In this document: in pieces, positions 1-9,047 of the stretch
Layout of the letters: each line of letters opens with the position of its first letter
How positions within the stretch are numbered: the stretch's first letter is position 1
Source: Lysobacterales bacterium
Lineage (GTDB): Bacteria > Pseudomonadota > Gammaproteobacteria > Xanthomonadales > SZUA-38
DNA: 55,563 bases
NCBI GenBank assembly: GCA_028285525.1
Contig: JANQOZ010000011.1
Coordinates: 1 to 55,563 of the forward strand
Direction: 5' to 3'
The notes under the pieces: generated by a model
The model's database searches: none
The model's input: the letters and a program-made list of their open reading frames with translations, nothing else
What the model was told of the DNA's origin: nothing
Position numbers and translations under genes: made by a program

Positions 1-2
1 TG

Positions 3-599
3 CTGGGCGGGCACCGAGAGGTTGTTCGGCTGCTGGTGGACCGCGGCGTTGACGTCAATCAGCGCCAGCAGTTTGGCGTGACGCCCCTAATGCTGGCCGC
101 CGCTCGCTGGCAGCCGAGGATGATCAAGCTGCTGCTCAGCCTGGGAGCCGACGTTCGCCAGCGCGACGAAACGCAGAGCACGGTGCTGATGGCCGCGGTT
201 CAAAACGCGCTGCACAGCACCGATGTGGAAAACGGCAGCAAGACGATCGAGGCGCTGCTGGCCGCCGGGGCTGAGGTGAACGCCACCAACGACGAGGGCC
301 AGACGGCCCTGATGCTGCTGCTGGGTGTACGGGCCCGGGAGGATGACAGCCTCCAGATCAAGGCCATCACGCCCCTCACCCGGCTGCTCATCGGGCGGGA
401 AGCCGCTCTGGACAGCCAGGACCTGACCGGCTGGTCGGCGCTTCACGCAGCCGCGGCGCGCGGCCTGCTGGGGCCGGTTCAGGAACTGCTTGCGGCCGGG
501 GCCAACAAGCGGCTGCGGGACATCAACGGGCTGTCCGCCTGTGATCTGGCGATGGACGCCAGCCACGATCAGCTGGTCGATCTGTTTCTTGCCTCCTGA
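3..599 (+). CDS. Ankyrin-repeat protein, 5' end outside the window
   Basis: The reading frame is open from the left edge (first full codon at base 3), so the N-terminus is missing. The visible 198 residues are ankyrin repeats: the edge reads GHREVVRLLVDRG, followed by units with the TPLMLAA / LLLSLGADV, ALLAAGAEVNATNDEGQTAL and SALHAAAARG / LLAAGANKRLRD signatures, about five repeats in all. Ankyrin repeats are protein-binding scaffolds; no enzymatic domain or membrane segment is visible in this part. The stop at 597-599 lies inside the start region of the next gene, so the two are probably cotranslated. Partner and location cannot be inferred without the missing N-terminus. A GTG at 36 is an internal codon, not a convincing start, because the repeat consensus continues upstream of it. 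Confidence 0.85.
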   Translation: MGGHREVVRLLVDRGVDVNQRQQFGVTPLMLAAARWQPRMIKLLLSLGADVRQRDETQSTVLMAAVQNALHSTDVENGSKTIEALLAAGAEVNATNDEGQTALMLLLGVRAREDDSLQIKAITPLTRLLIGREAALDSQDLTGWSALHAAAARGLLGPVQELLAAGANKRLRDINGLSACDLAMDASHDQLVDLFLAS

Positions 600-1458
600 C
601 CTGCTCGCGGCCATCTGCCGCAGCCTCGGTAAAAGCGCCTCAGATATCGCCGTAACCCGCCCGATCAGCGGCGGCGACATCAATTCCGCCGTCGAGCTGC
701 GGATCGGCGAGCGGAGCGTGTTCGTCAAGTACGGCGGCGTGGACTCCGAGGCGTTTGCAGCGGAAGCCGATGGTCTGCAGGCGCTCGCCGCGGCCGCCAG
801 CGGTCTGATCGTTCCGGAACCCATCGCCTATGGCGAAGCGCGCGGGCGCAGCTTTCTTGTATTGGAGATGCTGAAGCTCACGCCGAAGTCTCAGCGAAGT
901 GACGCCGCGCTCGGCGCGGGCCTCGCCAAGCTGCACAATATCCGTCAGCCCGGCTTTGGCTGGCATCGGGACAACCGGATCGGCGCAACCCGCCAGCCGA
1001 ATCCTCAGACCGAGGACTGGCTGACGTTTTGTGGCGAGCACCGTCTCGCGCATCAGGCCAGGCTCCTTGGCAACCTGGCTATCACTGAGGGTGTTGAGCG
1101 GCTGTGTCGGGGCCTGGCGACGCTGTTTGCGGATTTTCAGCCCTATCCAAGCCTGCTGCACGGCGACCTGTGGGGCGGCAACTACGCCGGCTGCGGAGAA
1201 CGCGCCGCGATCTTCGACCCGGCCTGCTATTTCGGCTGTCGCGAGAGTGATCTGGCCATGACCGAACTGTTCGGAGGCTTTGGACCGGCCTTTTACGCGG
1301 CCTATGACGAGCACCTTCCGCTGGACCCCGGTTACCCGCGTCGGCGTGGCCTCTACCAGCTCTACCACGTGCTCAATCACGCCAATTTGTTCGGCGGAGC
1401 GTACGTACCTCAGGCTCAGGATCGGCTTGCCACACTCATCCAGTCAATCGACGGTTGA
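589..1458 (+). CDS. Fructosamine kinase family protein (YniA-like)
   Basis: A 289-residue protein of the fructosamine/ketosamine-3-kinase family, which phosphorylates sugar adducts on protein amines so that they detach (deglycation). Seen: the N-terminal PISGGDINSA element with FVKYGG holding the ATP-binding lysine, the FLVLEML hinge, the catalytic-loop signature LLHGDLWGGN with its aspartate and asparagine, and IFDPACYFGCRESDLAM, the family's second metal-binding aspartate segment. Length and ends match bacterial relatives such as E. coli YniA. No ATG fits; I chose TTG at 589, which gives the usual 12-15 residues before the SGGDIN element and overlaps the ankyrin stop by 11 bases, suggesting coupling. 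The frame stays open further upstream to 490, but that part is shadow sequence of the ankyrin gene. Substrate in this organism is unknown. Confidence 0.85.
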   Translation: MPPDLLAAICRSLGKSASDIAVTRPISGGDINSAVELRIGERSVFVKYGGVDSEAFAAEADGLQALAAAASGLIVPEPIAYGEARGRSFLVLEMLKLTPKSQRSDAALGAGLAKLHNIRQPGFGWHRDNRIGATRQPNPQTEDWLTFCGEHRLAHQARLLGNLAITEGVERLCRGLATLFADFQPYPSLLHGDLWGGNYAGCGERAAIFDPACYFGCRESDLAMTELFGGFGPAFYAAYDEHLPLDPGYPRRRGLYQLYHVLNHANLFGGAYVPQAQDRLATLIQSIDG

Positions 1459-1496
1459 TCCGCTCGGCAATTGAATTTACATTGAGGTAACGAGGC

Positions 1497-2144
1497 ATGG
1501 TGTCTGGCGTCATGACTGATCTTCGACTGGAAGTTCTGCGCACTGATGTGGCGGGCATGCCCATCGAGTGGATCGACTACCAGCAGGCGGCCAAATACCT
1601 GGCCCTCGACCTAGTGGTGTATTCCCTCGGCTCCCGGCTCTACCGCATCCACGGCGGCATCTGCGCCAAAACCGGCCTGCAGAGTTTTGTCGACGTCAAT
1701 GCGATCGTGGCCACCCGCGGCGTCCACGCGGACACCGGGCACCGTCGCCCTGACTACGTCCCGCCACTCACGAACCGAGCGCTTTTTCGGCGCGACTCCA
1801 ACGTCTGTCTTTACTGCGGGCAGCGATTTAGCGTCCGCGACCTGTCACGAGATCACGTGACGCCTTTGTGCCAGGGCGGCCAGGATCATTGGCAAAACGT
1901 GGTTACGGCCTGCAAGCGCTGTAACAACCGGAAAGCGGGGCGCACGCCTGAGGGCGCCGGCATGGAGCTTCTGGCCATCCCCTTCGCGCCGACTCATGCC
2001 GAGTACGTTTATCTGCAGGGCAAACGAATTCTGGCTGACCAGATGGAGTTCTTGCTGGCGCACTTTCCCCGCAACAGCCAGCTGCTGGAGCGGCAGCGAC
2101 GGGCTGAGGCCGCCCAGGCGGGCACCTGTCATACCGGCGGCTGA
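1497..2144 (+). CDS. HNH endonuclease family protein
   Basis: A 215-residue protein with a zinc-ribbon HNH nuclease domain in its middle: CLYC at residues 104-107, RDHVTPLCQGG with the catalytic histidine at about 120, WQNVV with the asparagine at about 134, and CKRCNNRKAG with the second cysteine pair at about 139 and 142. The N-terminal part (WIDYQQAAKYLALDLVVYSLG) and the conserved PPLTNRALFRRD lead-in match a family widespread in gammaproteobacteria whose biological role is not settled. The ATG at 1497 is preceded by GAGGTAACGAGGC, a usable ribosome-binding site; an alternative ATG lies at 1512. Twenty-six bases downstream begins another nuclease gene, so a shared DNA-processing role is possible but is inference. 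There is no restriction-methylase or toxin partner nearby. Confidence 0.85.
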   Translation: MVSGVMTDLRLEVLRTDVAGMPIEWIDYQQAAKYLALDLVVYSLGSRLYRIHGGICAKTGLQSFVDVNAIVATRGVHADTGHRRPDYVPPLTNRALFRRDSNVCLYCGQRFSVRDLSRDHVTPLCQGGQDHWQNVVTACKRCNNRKAGRTPEGAGMELLAIPFAPTHAEYVYLQGKRILADQMEFLLAHFPRNSQLLERQRRAEAAQAGTCHTGG

Positions 2145-2170
2145 GCGCTTGGCCGTTGCTTCACTGAATC

Positions 2171-3055
2171 ATGTCTGAGCTTATTCTGGTCGACGCGAGC
2201 GTTTACGTTTTCCGCGCCTATTTCGGCATGTCTCACGAGATGACGGATAGCGACGGCAACCCGAGCAACGCCGTTTATGGCTTCACCGGCTTTTTGTGCT
2301 CGTTGCTCGAACAGGCTAACCCCAGCCATATCGCAATCGCGTTCGACGAGAGCCTGGAGACCTCCTTTCGCAACGATATCGACCCGCAGTACAAGGCCAA
2401 CCGGGAGCCCGCGCCGCTTGAGCTGAAGCGTCAGTTTGCCCACTGTCGAGCCGTAGCCGAAGCCATGGGCATGGAGTGTTTCTCAGACGATCGCTATGAG
2501 GCCGACGACCTGATCGGCACCCTCACCCGGCTGCCCGAGATGGCGGCACATCATCACGTCATTGTGACCAGCGATAAGGATCTGGCGCAGCTGCTGAGGC
2601 CGCAGGACCAGCTCTGGGATTTTGCTCGCAATCTGCGAACCAGCTACGACGGCGTCAAAGAAAAGTTTGGCGTTGCGCCCGAGCAGATTGCGGACTACCT
2701 CGCGCTGACGGGGGATTCCGTGGACAACATCAAAGGCGTGCCGGGCATTGGACCCAAAGCCGCCAGCGCCCTTCTTAGCCATTTCGGCACGCTGGAAGAG
2801 GCGCTGGAGCGGGCGTCAGAGGTCGAGTTTCTGTCGGTCCGCGGGGCCAAGAGCCTGTCGACAAAGCTCAAGAACCACGCTGACGACGCCAGGCTCGCTC
2901 GCCGCCTGACGGGTATTCACTGTGAAGCGCCGATTCCACCACCGACGCCCTCCCTGGCGCTGGGCCCCGTGGATATGGGTGCGGTCAACGACCTGTTCGA
3001 CTATCTGAAGTTCGGCAGCACGCTGCGGCAGCGGGTCGGTAAGTTCGCCGGCTGA
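2171..3055 (+). CDS. 5'-3' exonuclease / flap endonuclease (Pol I N-terminal-like)
   Basis: A 294-residue stand-alone 5' nuclease equivalent to the N-terminal domain of DNA polymerase I, comparable to E. coli Xni but longer. Metal-binding acidic residues are in place: D8 in LVDASVYVFRAYFG, D59 in IAFDES, E110/D112/D113 in YEADDLIG, D135/D137 in TSDKDL, and D182/D185 in TGDSVDN. A helix-hairpin-helix (KGVPGIGPKAASALL) follows at about 188-202, and the R/K-rich PQYKANRE segment contacts DNA in the family. Such enzymes remove RNA primers and 5' flaps. The gene follows the HNH protein by 26 bases, probably in one transcript. No polymerase or 3'-5' exonuclease domain is attached. I leave the symbol blank because assignment to xni rather than a Pol I-like paralogue needs a phylogeny. 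Confidence 0.88.
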   Translation: MSELILVDASVYVFRAYFGMSHEMTDSDGNPSNAVYGFTGFLCSLLEQANPSHIAIAFDESLETSFRNDIDPQYKANREPAPLELKRQFAHCRAVAEAMGMECFSDDRYEADDLIGTLTRLPEMAAHHHVIVTSDKDLAQLLRPQDQLWDFARNLRTSYDGVKEKFGVAPEQIADYLALTGDSVDNIKGVPGIGPKAASALLSHFGTLEEALERASEVEFLSVRGAKSLSTKLKNHADDARLARRLTGIHCEAPIPPPTPSLALGPVDMGAVNDLFDYLKFGSTLRQRVGKFAG

Positions 3056-3097
3056 TCGCGGTTTTGCGGAGCCTCCTGCTGTGTTGATCTCCGCTGG

Positions 3098-4480
3098 CTA
3101 AAGCGATTTTGTGGTATTCGGAACCGACGACATATCGACGTTGGCGTCTATGGTGACGATCATCTGCGGCTTCAGCGCCTCCGCGTCGATGGGTTTGCCG
3201 GTGGCGTTGTCGTAGAGCGGCGCATTGCCGTTGGCGATCAGATGAAACGAATCGCCGACCACAATCCCCTCGCTCGGAACCAGAAAGGAAGGGTGGTTGA
3301 CCAGCAGCGGGACCGCCGCGCTGACCGCGTTGCCCTCGTCGTTCAGCGCAACCCTCAGCGCCCGGTGCGGGAAATTGCCGTTCTGGATGGCAATCAGGCC
3401 GTCCCGGTGCCAGCTCAGACCGTCGATACCGCCCATGTTCACCTGGGCCGGCACGCGCACCTGGAACGCCTGCTGTGTCTTGAGGTCGACGCCGAAAAGG
3501 CCGAGCTCATAGTCAGAGAAATAGAGCGTCTTGGCGTCCGGCGACACCGCCAGCCCCCGCACGCTGGTGAAGCCTGGAGCGGTAAAAATCCGGCTCATCT
3601 GCTCGCGTGCAACGTCCACCTGGTACACCTCCGGACGCCCGGCGTTCGCGGCGTAGACTTTTCCGTCTGAAGCAACCGTCAGGTTGACAAGTTTGTTGGC
3701 AGGATCGCGCTTCGGCAGATCAAAACGTCGCCGGATCTGGCCGCTGTCGAGGTCGAACTGGAAGATGCCTGAGTAACCGGCGTCCTGGAAGCGAATGCCC
3801 TCATAGTGGGGTGCAGCCGCGGAGCTGACCCAGAGCGAGCGGCTGTCGGGGTCCACCGCGATGTCGAACACGCCCAGCAGCCCGTTTTCCGGGGTGGCCT
3901 TGACCAGCTGGGTCAGCTTTCCACCCTTCTCCAGCAGATAGACGGCGCCTTTGGTAATGCTGCCAACGAGGAGCTGATCGCGTTTCGGGTCGTAAGCCAG
4001 ACCGTCCGCCAGCAGGCCGCCCTGCTTAAGCGTCTCGGTACCGGCCAGCTCACCTTCAGCGTTCGCGTTCTTGGTAAGGCCATCGACGAGAAAGTCGTAG
4101 ACCTCGGTGCCCCGAACGTTGGCCATATCTTCATCGACGGTCAGGTCGAACGACAGGCCCTGATTTTTTAGCAACAGCAGCGTGTTGTAGGCCTCGCTCT
4201 TCTTATTTTGCAGAGCGAAGGCTTTCGCGAGCAGATAGCCGTAGGTTCCGACCTGCGGCCGCAGGCGCACCAGCCGCGTCGCCGCCTGCTCCATCGTGAA
4301 CAGGTCACCGGCCTTCTGCGCCTCGAAAATCGCCATCAGCAGGCGCTGCGGATTGTTCTCCCGCTCGATATCACCTTTCGACTCTTGGCCTTCCTGCGCC
4401 GCCACGGCCAGCGCCGCAAGCAGGCAAAAAACCAGGCTGGTGCCGGCAGACGCACGGCGTAACAGATTGGGGCTGACCAT
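3098..4480 (-). CDS. Exported SMP-30/gluconolactonase-like beta-propeller protein
   Basis: A 460-residue protein with a Sec signal peptide (hydrophobic SLVFCLLAALAVAAQ, cleavage near residue 28), a helical TPR-like stretch at about 40-130 (MEQAATRLVRLRPQVGTYGYLLAKAFALQNKKSEAYNTL is typical; shown only as a pattern), and a C-terminal propeller from about 150. The propeller blades show GLAYDPKRDQLLVGS, DIAVDPDSRSLWVSS, VASDGKVYAANAGRPEVYQV, GLAVSPDAKTLYFSD and DGLSWHRDGLIAIQNG, the pattern of SMP-30/LRE and NHL-type lactonase propellers. Whether it is a lactonase or a binding protein cannot be told. An AAGGAAA ribosome-binding site precedes the ATG at 4480. It is divergent from the Nudix gene across about 100 bases and convergent with the exonuclease gene. 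Confidence 0.7.
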   Translation of the reverse strand: MVSPNLLRRASAGTSLVFCLLAALAVAAQEGQESKGDIERENNPQRLLMAIFEAQKAGDLFTMEQAATRLVRLRPQVGTYGYLLAKAFALQNKKSEAYNTLLLLKNQGLSFDLTVDEDMANVRGTEVYDFLVDGLTKNANAEGELAGTETLKQGGLLADGLAYDPKRDQLLVGSITKGAVYLLEKGGKLTQLVKATPENGLLGVFDIAVDPDSRSLWVSSAAAPHYEGIRFQDAGYSGIFQFDLDSGQIRRRFDLPKRDPANKLVNLTVASDGKVYAANAGRPEVYQVDVAREQMSRIFTAPGFTSVRGLAVSPDAKTLYFSDYELGLFGVDLKTQQAFQVRVPAQVNMGGIDGLSWHRDGLIAIQNGNFPHRALRVALNDEGNAVSAAVPLLVNHPSFLVPSEGIVVGDSFHLIANGNAPLYDNATGKPIDAEALKPQMIVTIDANVDMSSVPNTTKSL

Positions 4481-4581
4481 CAGGGAATTTTCCTTAAAAT
4501 ATACTGGCGGCGCGGGAACGGCCGGCTGTCGGTGCAGTTGAGGGCGAATGAGACCATAATCAACGGCCCAATTGCCAGCAG

Positions 4582-5124
4582 ATGCAGCCCGCGCACCCCT
4601 CTATGACCGAACTTTACCGTGGCAAGTTCCTTGGACTGTACCAGACCGGCACCTGGGAATACTGCAGCCGTACCAACGCCCATGCCGTTGTGGTTGTGGT
4701 TGCCCTCAACGAGCAAGAAGAACTCGTGCTGACAGAACAGTTTCGGCCGCCGCTGGGCTGCTCAGTCATCGAGTTTCCAGCCGGACTGGCAGGCGACGAA
4801 CCGGGCATGAGTGACGAGCCGCTCGCCGAGGCCGCGGCCCGGGAACTCGAAGAGGAGGTCGGCTACCGGGCGCAGTCGATGAAAGCGCTGACCTCAGGCC
4901 CCACATCCGCGGGGCTCACCGACGAGGTCATCTATTTTTTCCAGGCCAACCAGCCCGTCAGGGTGGGACCCGGCGGGGGCGTCGGCGGAGAAAATATCAC
5001 CGTTCACCACGTCCACCGCAGCGAGATTCACGCTTGGCTTGAACAACAGCAGAATCGAGGTCTTATGGTGGACCCAAAGGTCTACGCCGCGCTGTATTTT
5101 GTCGAAAGGTCAGGAGCGACATGA
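4582..5124 (+). CDS. NUDIX hydrolase (ADP-sugar pyrophosphatase-like)
   Basis: A 180-residue Nudix protein of the ADP-ribose/nucleotide-sugar pyrophosphatase type. The Nudix helix is clear: DEPLAEAAARELEEEVGY contains the R-E-L-x-E-E-x-G-Y core with the required glutamate eight residues before the arginine. The glycine that normally opens the box fourteen residues before the arginine is replaced, with a glycine two residues later instead. The upstream strand (VVVVVALNEQEELVLTEQFRPPLG) and EFPAGL are typical of the ADPRase subfamily, as is SAGLTDE after the box. Such enzymes cut nucleoside-diphosphate sugars to NMP and sugar phosphate. ATG at 4582 is used; the ATG at 4603 (MTELYRGKF) is equally possible and gives 173 residues. 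Substrate is not predictable from the sequence alone. Confidence 0.85.
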   Translation: MQPAHPSMTELYRGKFLGLYQTGTWEYCSRTNAHAVVVVVALNEQEELVLTEQFRPPLGCSVIEFPAGLAGDEPGMSDEPLAEAAARELEEEVGYRAQSMKALTSGPTSAGLTDEVIYFFQANQPVRVGPGGGVGGENITVHHVHRSEIHAWLEQQQNRGLMVDPKVYAALYFVERSGAT

Positions 5125-5185
5125 GCCGGAATTGCGTCGTTTTGCGCAACTAGAAAGCAGACACGACACGCTTTGGAGGTGTTCC

Positions 5186-6421
5186 ATGTCCGGAAAGCCT
5201 TTGCGAAAAACGTTTGAAAACACGCTACGGGCGGTAGCTCTGGCGGCCGCATTCTGTCACTCAGCCTTTGCACAAACGGGGCCCTCAACAACCAATCAGC
5301 TTCCCAATCCGGAGTTGCGGGGCGATAGCGGGATTTTGGGCGGCACAGTCACCGGCGATGCGCCGACGTTGTGGCGCACTTTTGCCGTTGGTGATTCTTC
5401 GGCGTCAACGGCAATAATCCCGCTAGCACAGGATGAACTTTTCCTGGGAAGTCCGGCGGTCAATGCGGTTAACCTCACGGTGACGAATTTTGGGCCGCCG
5501 GCAACGTCGGACGCCGGTTTTGACACCTTTCCCAACCGATTCACCCTGATTTCCGGTGTGGCCTATGAAGCCACGGTATTTCTACGCAGCAACAACAGCG
5601 ACCAGAGTTCTCAAACCGTCGATGTATCGCTCCCGGTCTTCGACCAAGCCGGGACGTTCACGGGCAACTTCGCCAACGCCCTGTTCCAAGCTACCGATAC
5701 CTGGACCGAGTTTCGGCTACCCCCGATCAGCACGAACCTCATCGGGGCCAGCGGGGAACTGTCGTTTCGACTCGAAGAGGGAGCTTCTGACAACAGCATC
5801 CTGATTGCGCTCCCACGGGTGGCGGGTCCCAGACTGGAGAACCGGGTGCCAAATCCAGCGTTTTCGGGTGCTGGCGGCATCGCTATTGAAAATGTCTCCG
5901 GAGACGTGCCGGACTTCTGGCGGGCTTTCGGGCTGGATGACGGATCTGGAAGCGTAGCTCTCCAAACCGTTCCGGTAGCGGAGAACGAGCTATATCCAGG
6001 CAGCCCCGCCACAACCGCGATGCGAATGAGCTCCAGCGTATTCGATTCCTCTGGCTTTGATCACGAGACCACACAAGTCCCGTTAGCACCCGCTGGCAGG
6101 TTGACCTGGGGCGAAGTCTATCTGCGCGCAGACAACGCTGATGGATCGAATCAGGAAGTGTTTTTTGCCATGGGAATCTTCGAAGCCGACGGAACCTTCA
6201 CCGGTTCGGCACCGGGGACGGTTACCGTGACGGCAACCCCTGAATGGAAATACTTTGCCGGCGTTCCGTACGCGGGAGCCGAGGGGCAAACCACCAATGT
6301 CGCGTTCCGGATGGAGGACTCCGGTACCGAAAACACGGTGTTAATCGCGCTGCCGACACTCAAGGGGCTGTCCGACTCGGTGTTCGACAACGGGTTCGAG
6401 GGCGACGACACGCCTCGGTGA
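5186..6421 (+). CDS. Secreted protein with two homologous beta-sandwich repeats and a GFE tail
   Basis: A 411-residue exported protein I cannot assign to a characterised family. The ATG at 5186 follows a perfect GGAGG at 5175-5179, and residues 1-29 form a signal peptide (AVALAAAFCHSAFA then Q). The mature part is an internal duplication: repeat 1 (about 38-218) and repeat 2 (about 222-398) share a start of the form (L/V)PNP-x-(L/F)..G, then GD(A/V)P..WR.F, EL(F/Y).GSPA, a central segment with VFLRSNN or VYLRADN, GTFTG, and an end of RxE(E/D)..S(D/E)N(S/T)(I/V)LIALP. This resembles CBM-like carbohydrate-binding sandwiches, by fold pattern only. The C-terminus reads VFDNGFEGDDTPR, like the IFADSFE end of the FG-GAP protein ending at 23465. 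The open frame runs upstream to 5039, but that part overlaps the Nudix gene and lacks a ribosome-binding site. Confidence 0.75.
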   Translation: MSGKPLRKTFENTLRAVALAAAFCHSAFAQTGPSTTNQLPNPELRGDSGILGGTVTGDAPTLWRTFAVGDSSASTAIIPLAQDELFLGSPAVNAVNLTVTNFGPPATSDAGFDTFPNRFTLISGVAYEATVFLRSNNSDQSSQTVDVSLPVFDQAGTFTGNFANALFQATDTWTEFRLPPISTNLIGASGELSFRLEEGASDNSILIALPRVAGPRLENRVPNPAFSGAGGIAIENVSGDVPDFWRAFGLDDGSGSVALQTVPVAENELYPGSPATTAMRMSSSVFDSSGFDHETTQVPLAPAGRLTWGEVYLRADNADGSNQEVFFAMGIFEADGTFTGSAPGTVTVTATPEWKYFAGVPYAGAEGQTTNVAFRMEDSGTENTVLIALPTLKGLSDSVFDNGFEGDDTPR

Positions 6422-6449
6422 AGCGGAAGTTGCTGGCCCGCTGTCCGCG

Positions 6450-8030
6450 CTAAATCTGCTCCCGCGTGGCCGCAAAACGGAGATCGGGCCAGCGCTCTTC
6501 GGTCAGCTGCAGATTGACCCGGCTGGGCGCCAGATACACCAGGTCACCGTGGCCGTCGGTGGCCAGGTTCATGTCGAGCTTGGCCTTGAACTCCGCCAGC
6601 TTCTTTTCATCTCCCGTTACCCAACGGGCGGTAACAACGTTCACGGCTTCGAAGATAGCGTCAACGTGATACTCCGACTTCAGCCGATAGGCCACCACGT
6701 CGAACTGCAGGATGCCGACCGCGCCGAGCACGAGCTCGTTGCCAAGCATCGGCTTGAAGAACTGGGTGGCGCCTTCCTCTGACAGCTGCTCCAGACCTTT
6801 TGAGAGCTGCTTCAGCTTGAGCGGATCGCGAAGCCGGGCGCGCCGGAACAGCTCGGGCGCAAAGCTTGGGATGCCCGTGAACTGAAGCTGCTCCCCTTCC
6901 GTAAAGGTGTCACCGATCCGGATGGTGCCATGATTGTGTAGACCCACGATGTCGCCGGCGTACGCGGCGTCAACGCTGCCTCGATCCTGCGCCATAAAGG
7001 TCAGCGCGTTGGCAATCTTTACCTGCTTGTTGATCCGGCTCTGCTGCAGCTTCATGCCCTGGGTGAATTCCCCGGAGCAGACCCGCACAAACGCGACCCG
7101 GTCGCGATGGGCCGGATCCATGTTGGCCTGTATCTTGAAGCAGAAGCCGGTGAATTTTGACTCAGACGGCTCAACCTCTCGGGTCAGCGTTGCTCTCGAC
7201 TGCGGCGCCGGCGCGTTTTCGACAAACGCGTCCAGCAGCGGGGTTACGCCGAAGTTGTTGATCGCAGATCCAAAGAAAACCGGACTGAGGTTCCCCTCCA
7301 GGTACGGCTGCCGCTCGAACTCATGGCTGGCTCCCTGCACGAGCTCGATTTCATCCCGCAGCTCAGCGGCCATCGGCCCCAAAGCGTCGTCCAGCTCCGG
7401 ATTGTCCAGCCCCTGGATGACCGCCGCCTCCTGCTTGACGTAGTTGCGGCCCGACTCGTACAGATAGACCGCATCTTCAAGCAGGTGGTAAACACCCTTG
7501 AGCCGCTTCCCCATACCCACCGGCCACGTGACCGGTGCGCAGGCAATTTTCAGAACGTCTTCCACCTCATCCAGCAGATCGACCGGATCGCGCCCCTCGC
7601 GGTCCAGCTTGTTGATAAAGGTGAAGATCGGCGTGGTGCGCAGCCGGCAGACCTCCATCAGCTTGATGGTTCGTTCCTCGACACCCTTGGCGCAGTCGAT
7701 CACCATCAGCGCTGAGTCGACGGCGGTGAGGGTGCGGTAGGTATCTTCCGAGAAGTCTGCGTGACCGGGCGTATCCAGCAGATTGACGATGCGTCCAGCG
7801 TGCTGAAACTGCATCACCGAGGACGTCACCGAGATACCCCGCTCCTGCTCCAGCGCCATCCAGTCGGAGGTGGCGTGCCGCGCCGCCTTTTTGGCCTTTA
7901 CCGCACCCGCCATCTGAATAGCTCCGCCAAACAGCAGCAGCTTCTCGGTCAGCGTCGTTTTGCCGGCATCGGGGTGCGAAATAATCGCAAAGGTACGCCG
8001 ACGGGCAATTTCGTCAGTTACGGCAGACAT
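6450..8030 (-). CDS. prfC: Peptide chain release factor 3
   Basis: A 526-residue translational GTPase of full length for RF3, which uses GTP to eject RF1/RF2 from the ribosome after peptide release. Visible motifs: G1 [15 protein letters not shown] near the N-terminus, G2/switch I around [13 protein letters not shown]3 [13 protein letters not shown]4 [10 protein letters not shown], and the RF3-specific [22 protein letters not shown] stretch between G1 and G2 (pattern only). The domain II beta-barrel ([25 protein letters not shown]) and C-terminal domain ([19 protein letters not shown]) follow. It is the last gene of a minus-strand run sdaA, M23 peptidase, prfC, with a 48-base gap before it, and it converges on the secreted-repeat gene ending at 6421. 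No defect is seen. Confidence 0.97.
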   Translation of the reverse strand: MSAVTDEIARRRTFAIISHPDAGKTTLTEKLLLFGGAIQMAGAVKAKKAARHATSDWMALEQERGISVTSSVMQFQHAGRIVNLLDTPGHADFSEDTYRTLTAVDSALMVIDCAKGVEERTIKLMEVCRLRTTPIFTFINKLDREGRDPVDLLDEVEDVLKIACAPVTWPVGMGKRLKGVYHLLEDAVYLYESGRNYVKQEAAVIQGLDNPELDDALGPMAAELRDEIELVQGASHEFERQPYLEGNLSPVFFGSAINNFGVTPLLDAFVENAPAPQSRATLTREVEPSESKFTGFCFKIQANMDPAHRDRVAFVRVCSGEFTQGMKLQQSRINKQVKIANALTFMAQDRGSVDAAYAGDIVGLHNHGTIRIGDTFTEGEQLQFTGIPSFAPELFRRARLRDPLKLKQLSKGLEQLSEEGATQFFKPMLGNELVLGAVGILQFDVVAYRLKSEYHVDAIFEAVNVVTARWVTGDEKKLAEFKAKLDMNLATDGHGDLVYLAPSRVNLQLTEERWPDLRFAATREQI

Positions 8031-8078
8031 GTTCAGGGGCCTTGCTTACGGCCGCGCATTATAGGTCAGAAAAGCGGG

Positions 8079-9047
8079 CTAGCGGCGAAGCCAGGTGCCT
8101 GCTCGAGGAATCAGGCCATCCTCGCTGCCGTCCTCGAAGCGAAAGGGGATCGATTTGAGCGTGCCGGCGTCGTTGCGCTGTATGACGAAGTGGAGGTGGG
8201 GACCGGTTGAGTACCCCGTATTGCCCGAAAGTCCGAGCAGCTCGCCTGTGGTCACCACCCGGCCGGGCTTGACGGCTACGCTCTCGAGCGCCAGGTGCGC
8301 ATAAACCGCCATGGTGCCGTCCTCATGCAGCACCCGAACGCTGTTCGCCCGGGAAGCAAAGCGCGCCGCGTCGGTTCCTGACCCGAAGAAATCCTCCTCA
8401 GCGTGCATCACCACGCCGTCTCGCGCTGCCAGGACCGGGGTGCCCTCCGGCATGCCGATATCCAGCGCATAGTAGGACTGTTCGTCCGTATGGCTGACGA
8501 TCCCGCCAAAACCCTGCCCGATATAAAACCGCTCTCCGCGTCGAAACGGCAGCGCGTAGCGTTGGCGAACATCCGGGTTGGCGCTCGGGTCACCGGGCAC
8601 GTTGCGGAACTCCAGCGCATAGCGGCTGGCTTTCCGCGGATCGCGCTGCAGCACCGTGAGCAGATGACTTTCACCGGCCTCGGGCAGCAGAAAGGTTGCC
8701 GGTAAAGGCGGGTCGGCGACCACGTTTTCCGATTCGGTGAAGCGAATAGTGACGCTGGCCGGCCCCTGCCAGCGGTTATTGAAGTAGTACCGCCGCGCCT
8801 CCGGCGGCCCGTCCTGGCGAACGGTGACCATCGGCGTCTCATCCACGCGGACCTGCCGCTCGGTGACCTCCTGATCGGTGTCAGGCGGTCGGTCGGTGAA
8901 GTGGGTGATCCCGTTTTCGTCCGTATAGCTGTAGATCTTCTTGGCAAATGCTTCGGAAAGGCAAAACGCAACCAGAAACGCCAGGAGCAATATCGGCAGG
9001 AGGATCGAATCTACAGCGCGCAACCACATGGTCCTAACATTCAACAA
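8079..9047 (-). CDS. M23 family metallopeptidase with N-terminal DUF4124 domain
   Basis: A 322-residue periplasmic peptidoglycan-peptidase-like protein. A signal anchor ([21 protein letters not shown]) precedes a DUF4124 domain ([20 protein letters not shown], about 36-55), then a linker and a LytM/M23 domain from about 165. Likely zinc ligands: H186 in SHTDEQ, D196 in [14 protein letters not shown], and the HLHF pair at about 284-286; [17 protein letters not shown] and [14 protein letters not shown] are typical of the domain. The first ligand lies ten residues before the aspartate, as in a recognised M23 subgroup, not four. The ATG at 9047 overlaps the end of sdaA by 14 bases; an ATG at 9029, just past the sdaA stop, is an alternative that also leaves a complete signal peptide. 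Activity on peptidoglycan is inferred from the intact ligands. Confidence 0.88.
   Translation of the reverse strand: MLNVRTMWLRAVDSILLPILLLAFLVAFCLSEAFAKKIYSYTDENGITHFTDRPPDTDQEVTERQVRVDETPMVTVRQDGPPEARRYYFNNRWQGPASVTIRFTESENVVADPPLPATFLLPEAGESHLLTVLQRDPRKASRYALEFRNVPGDPSANPDVRQRYALPFRRGERFYIGQGFGGIVSHTDEQSYYALDIGMPEGTPVLAARDGVVMHAEEDFFGSGTDAARFASRANSVRVLHEDGTMAVYAHLALESVAVKPGRVVTTGELLGLSGNTGYSTGPHLHFVIQRNDAGTLKSIPFRFEDGSEDGLIPRAGTWLRR

Noticed and set aside
87-824. A 245-codon frame opposite the ankyrin and kinase genes
   Set aside because: Low-complexity composition and no motif; it spans two well-supported genes.
1497-3055. HNH nuclease and exonuclease as a defence system
   Set aside because: Both families are common housekeeping-type proteins in gammaproteobacteria, and no methylase, helicase or toxin partner is present.
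3067-3095. GCGGAG...CTCCGC hairpin between convergent genes
   Set aside because: Only six base pairs, a 17-base loop and no T tract; too weak to call a terminator.
5230-5241. GGCGGTAGCTCT, resembling the ops element used by RfaH
   Set aside because: It lies inside the coding sequence of the secreted-repeat protein, has mismatches in the last bases, and no polysaccharide operon follows.
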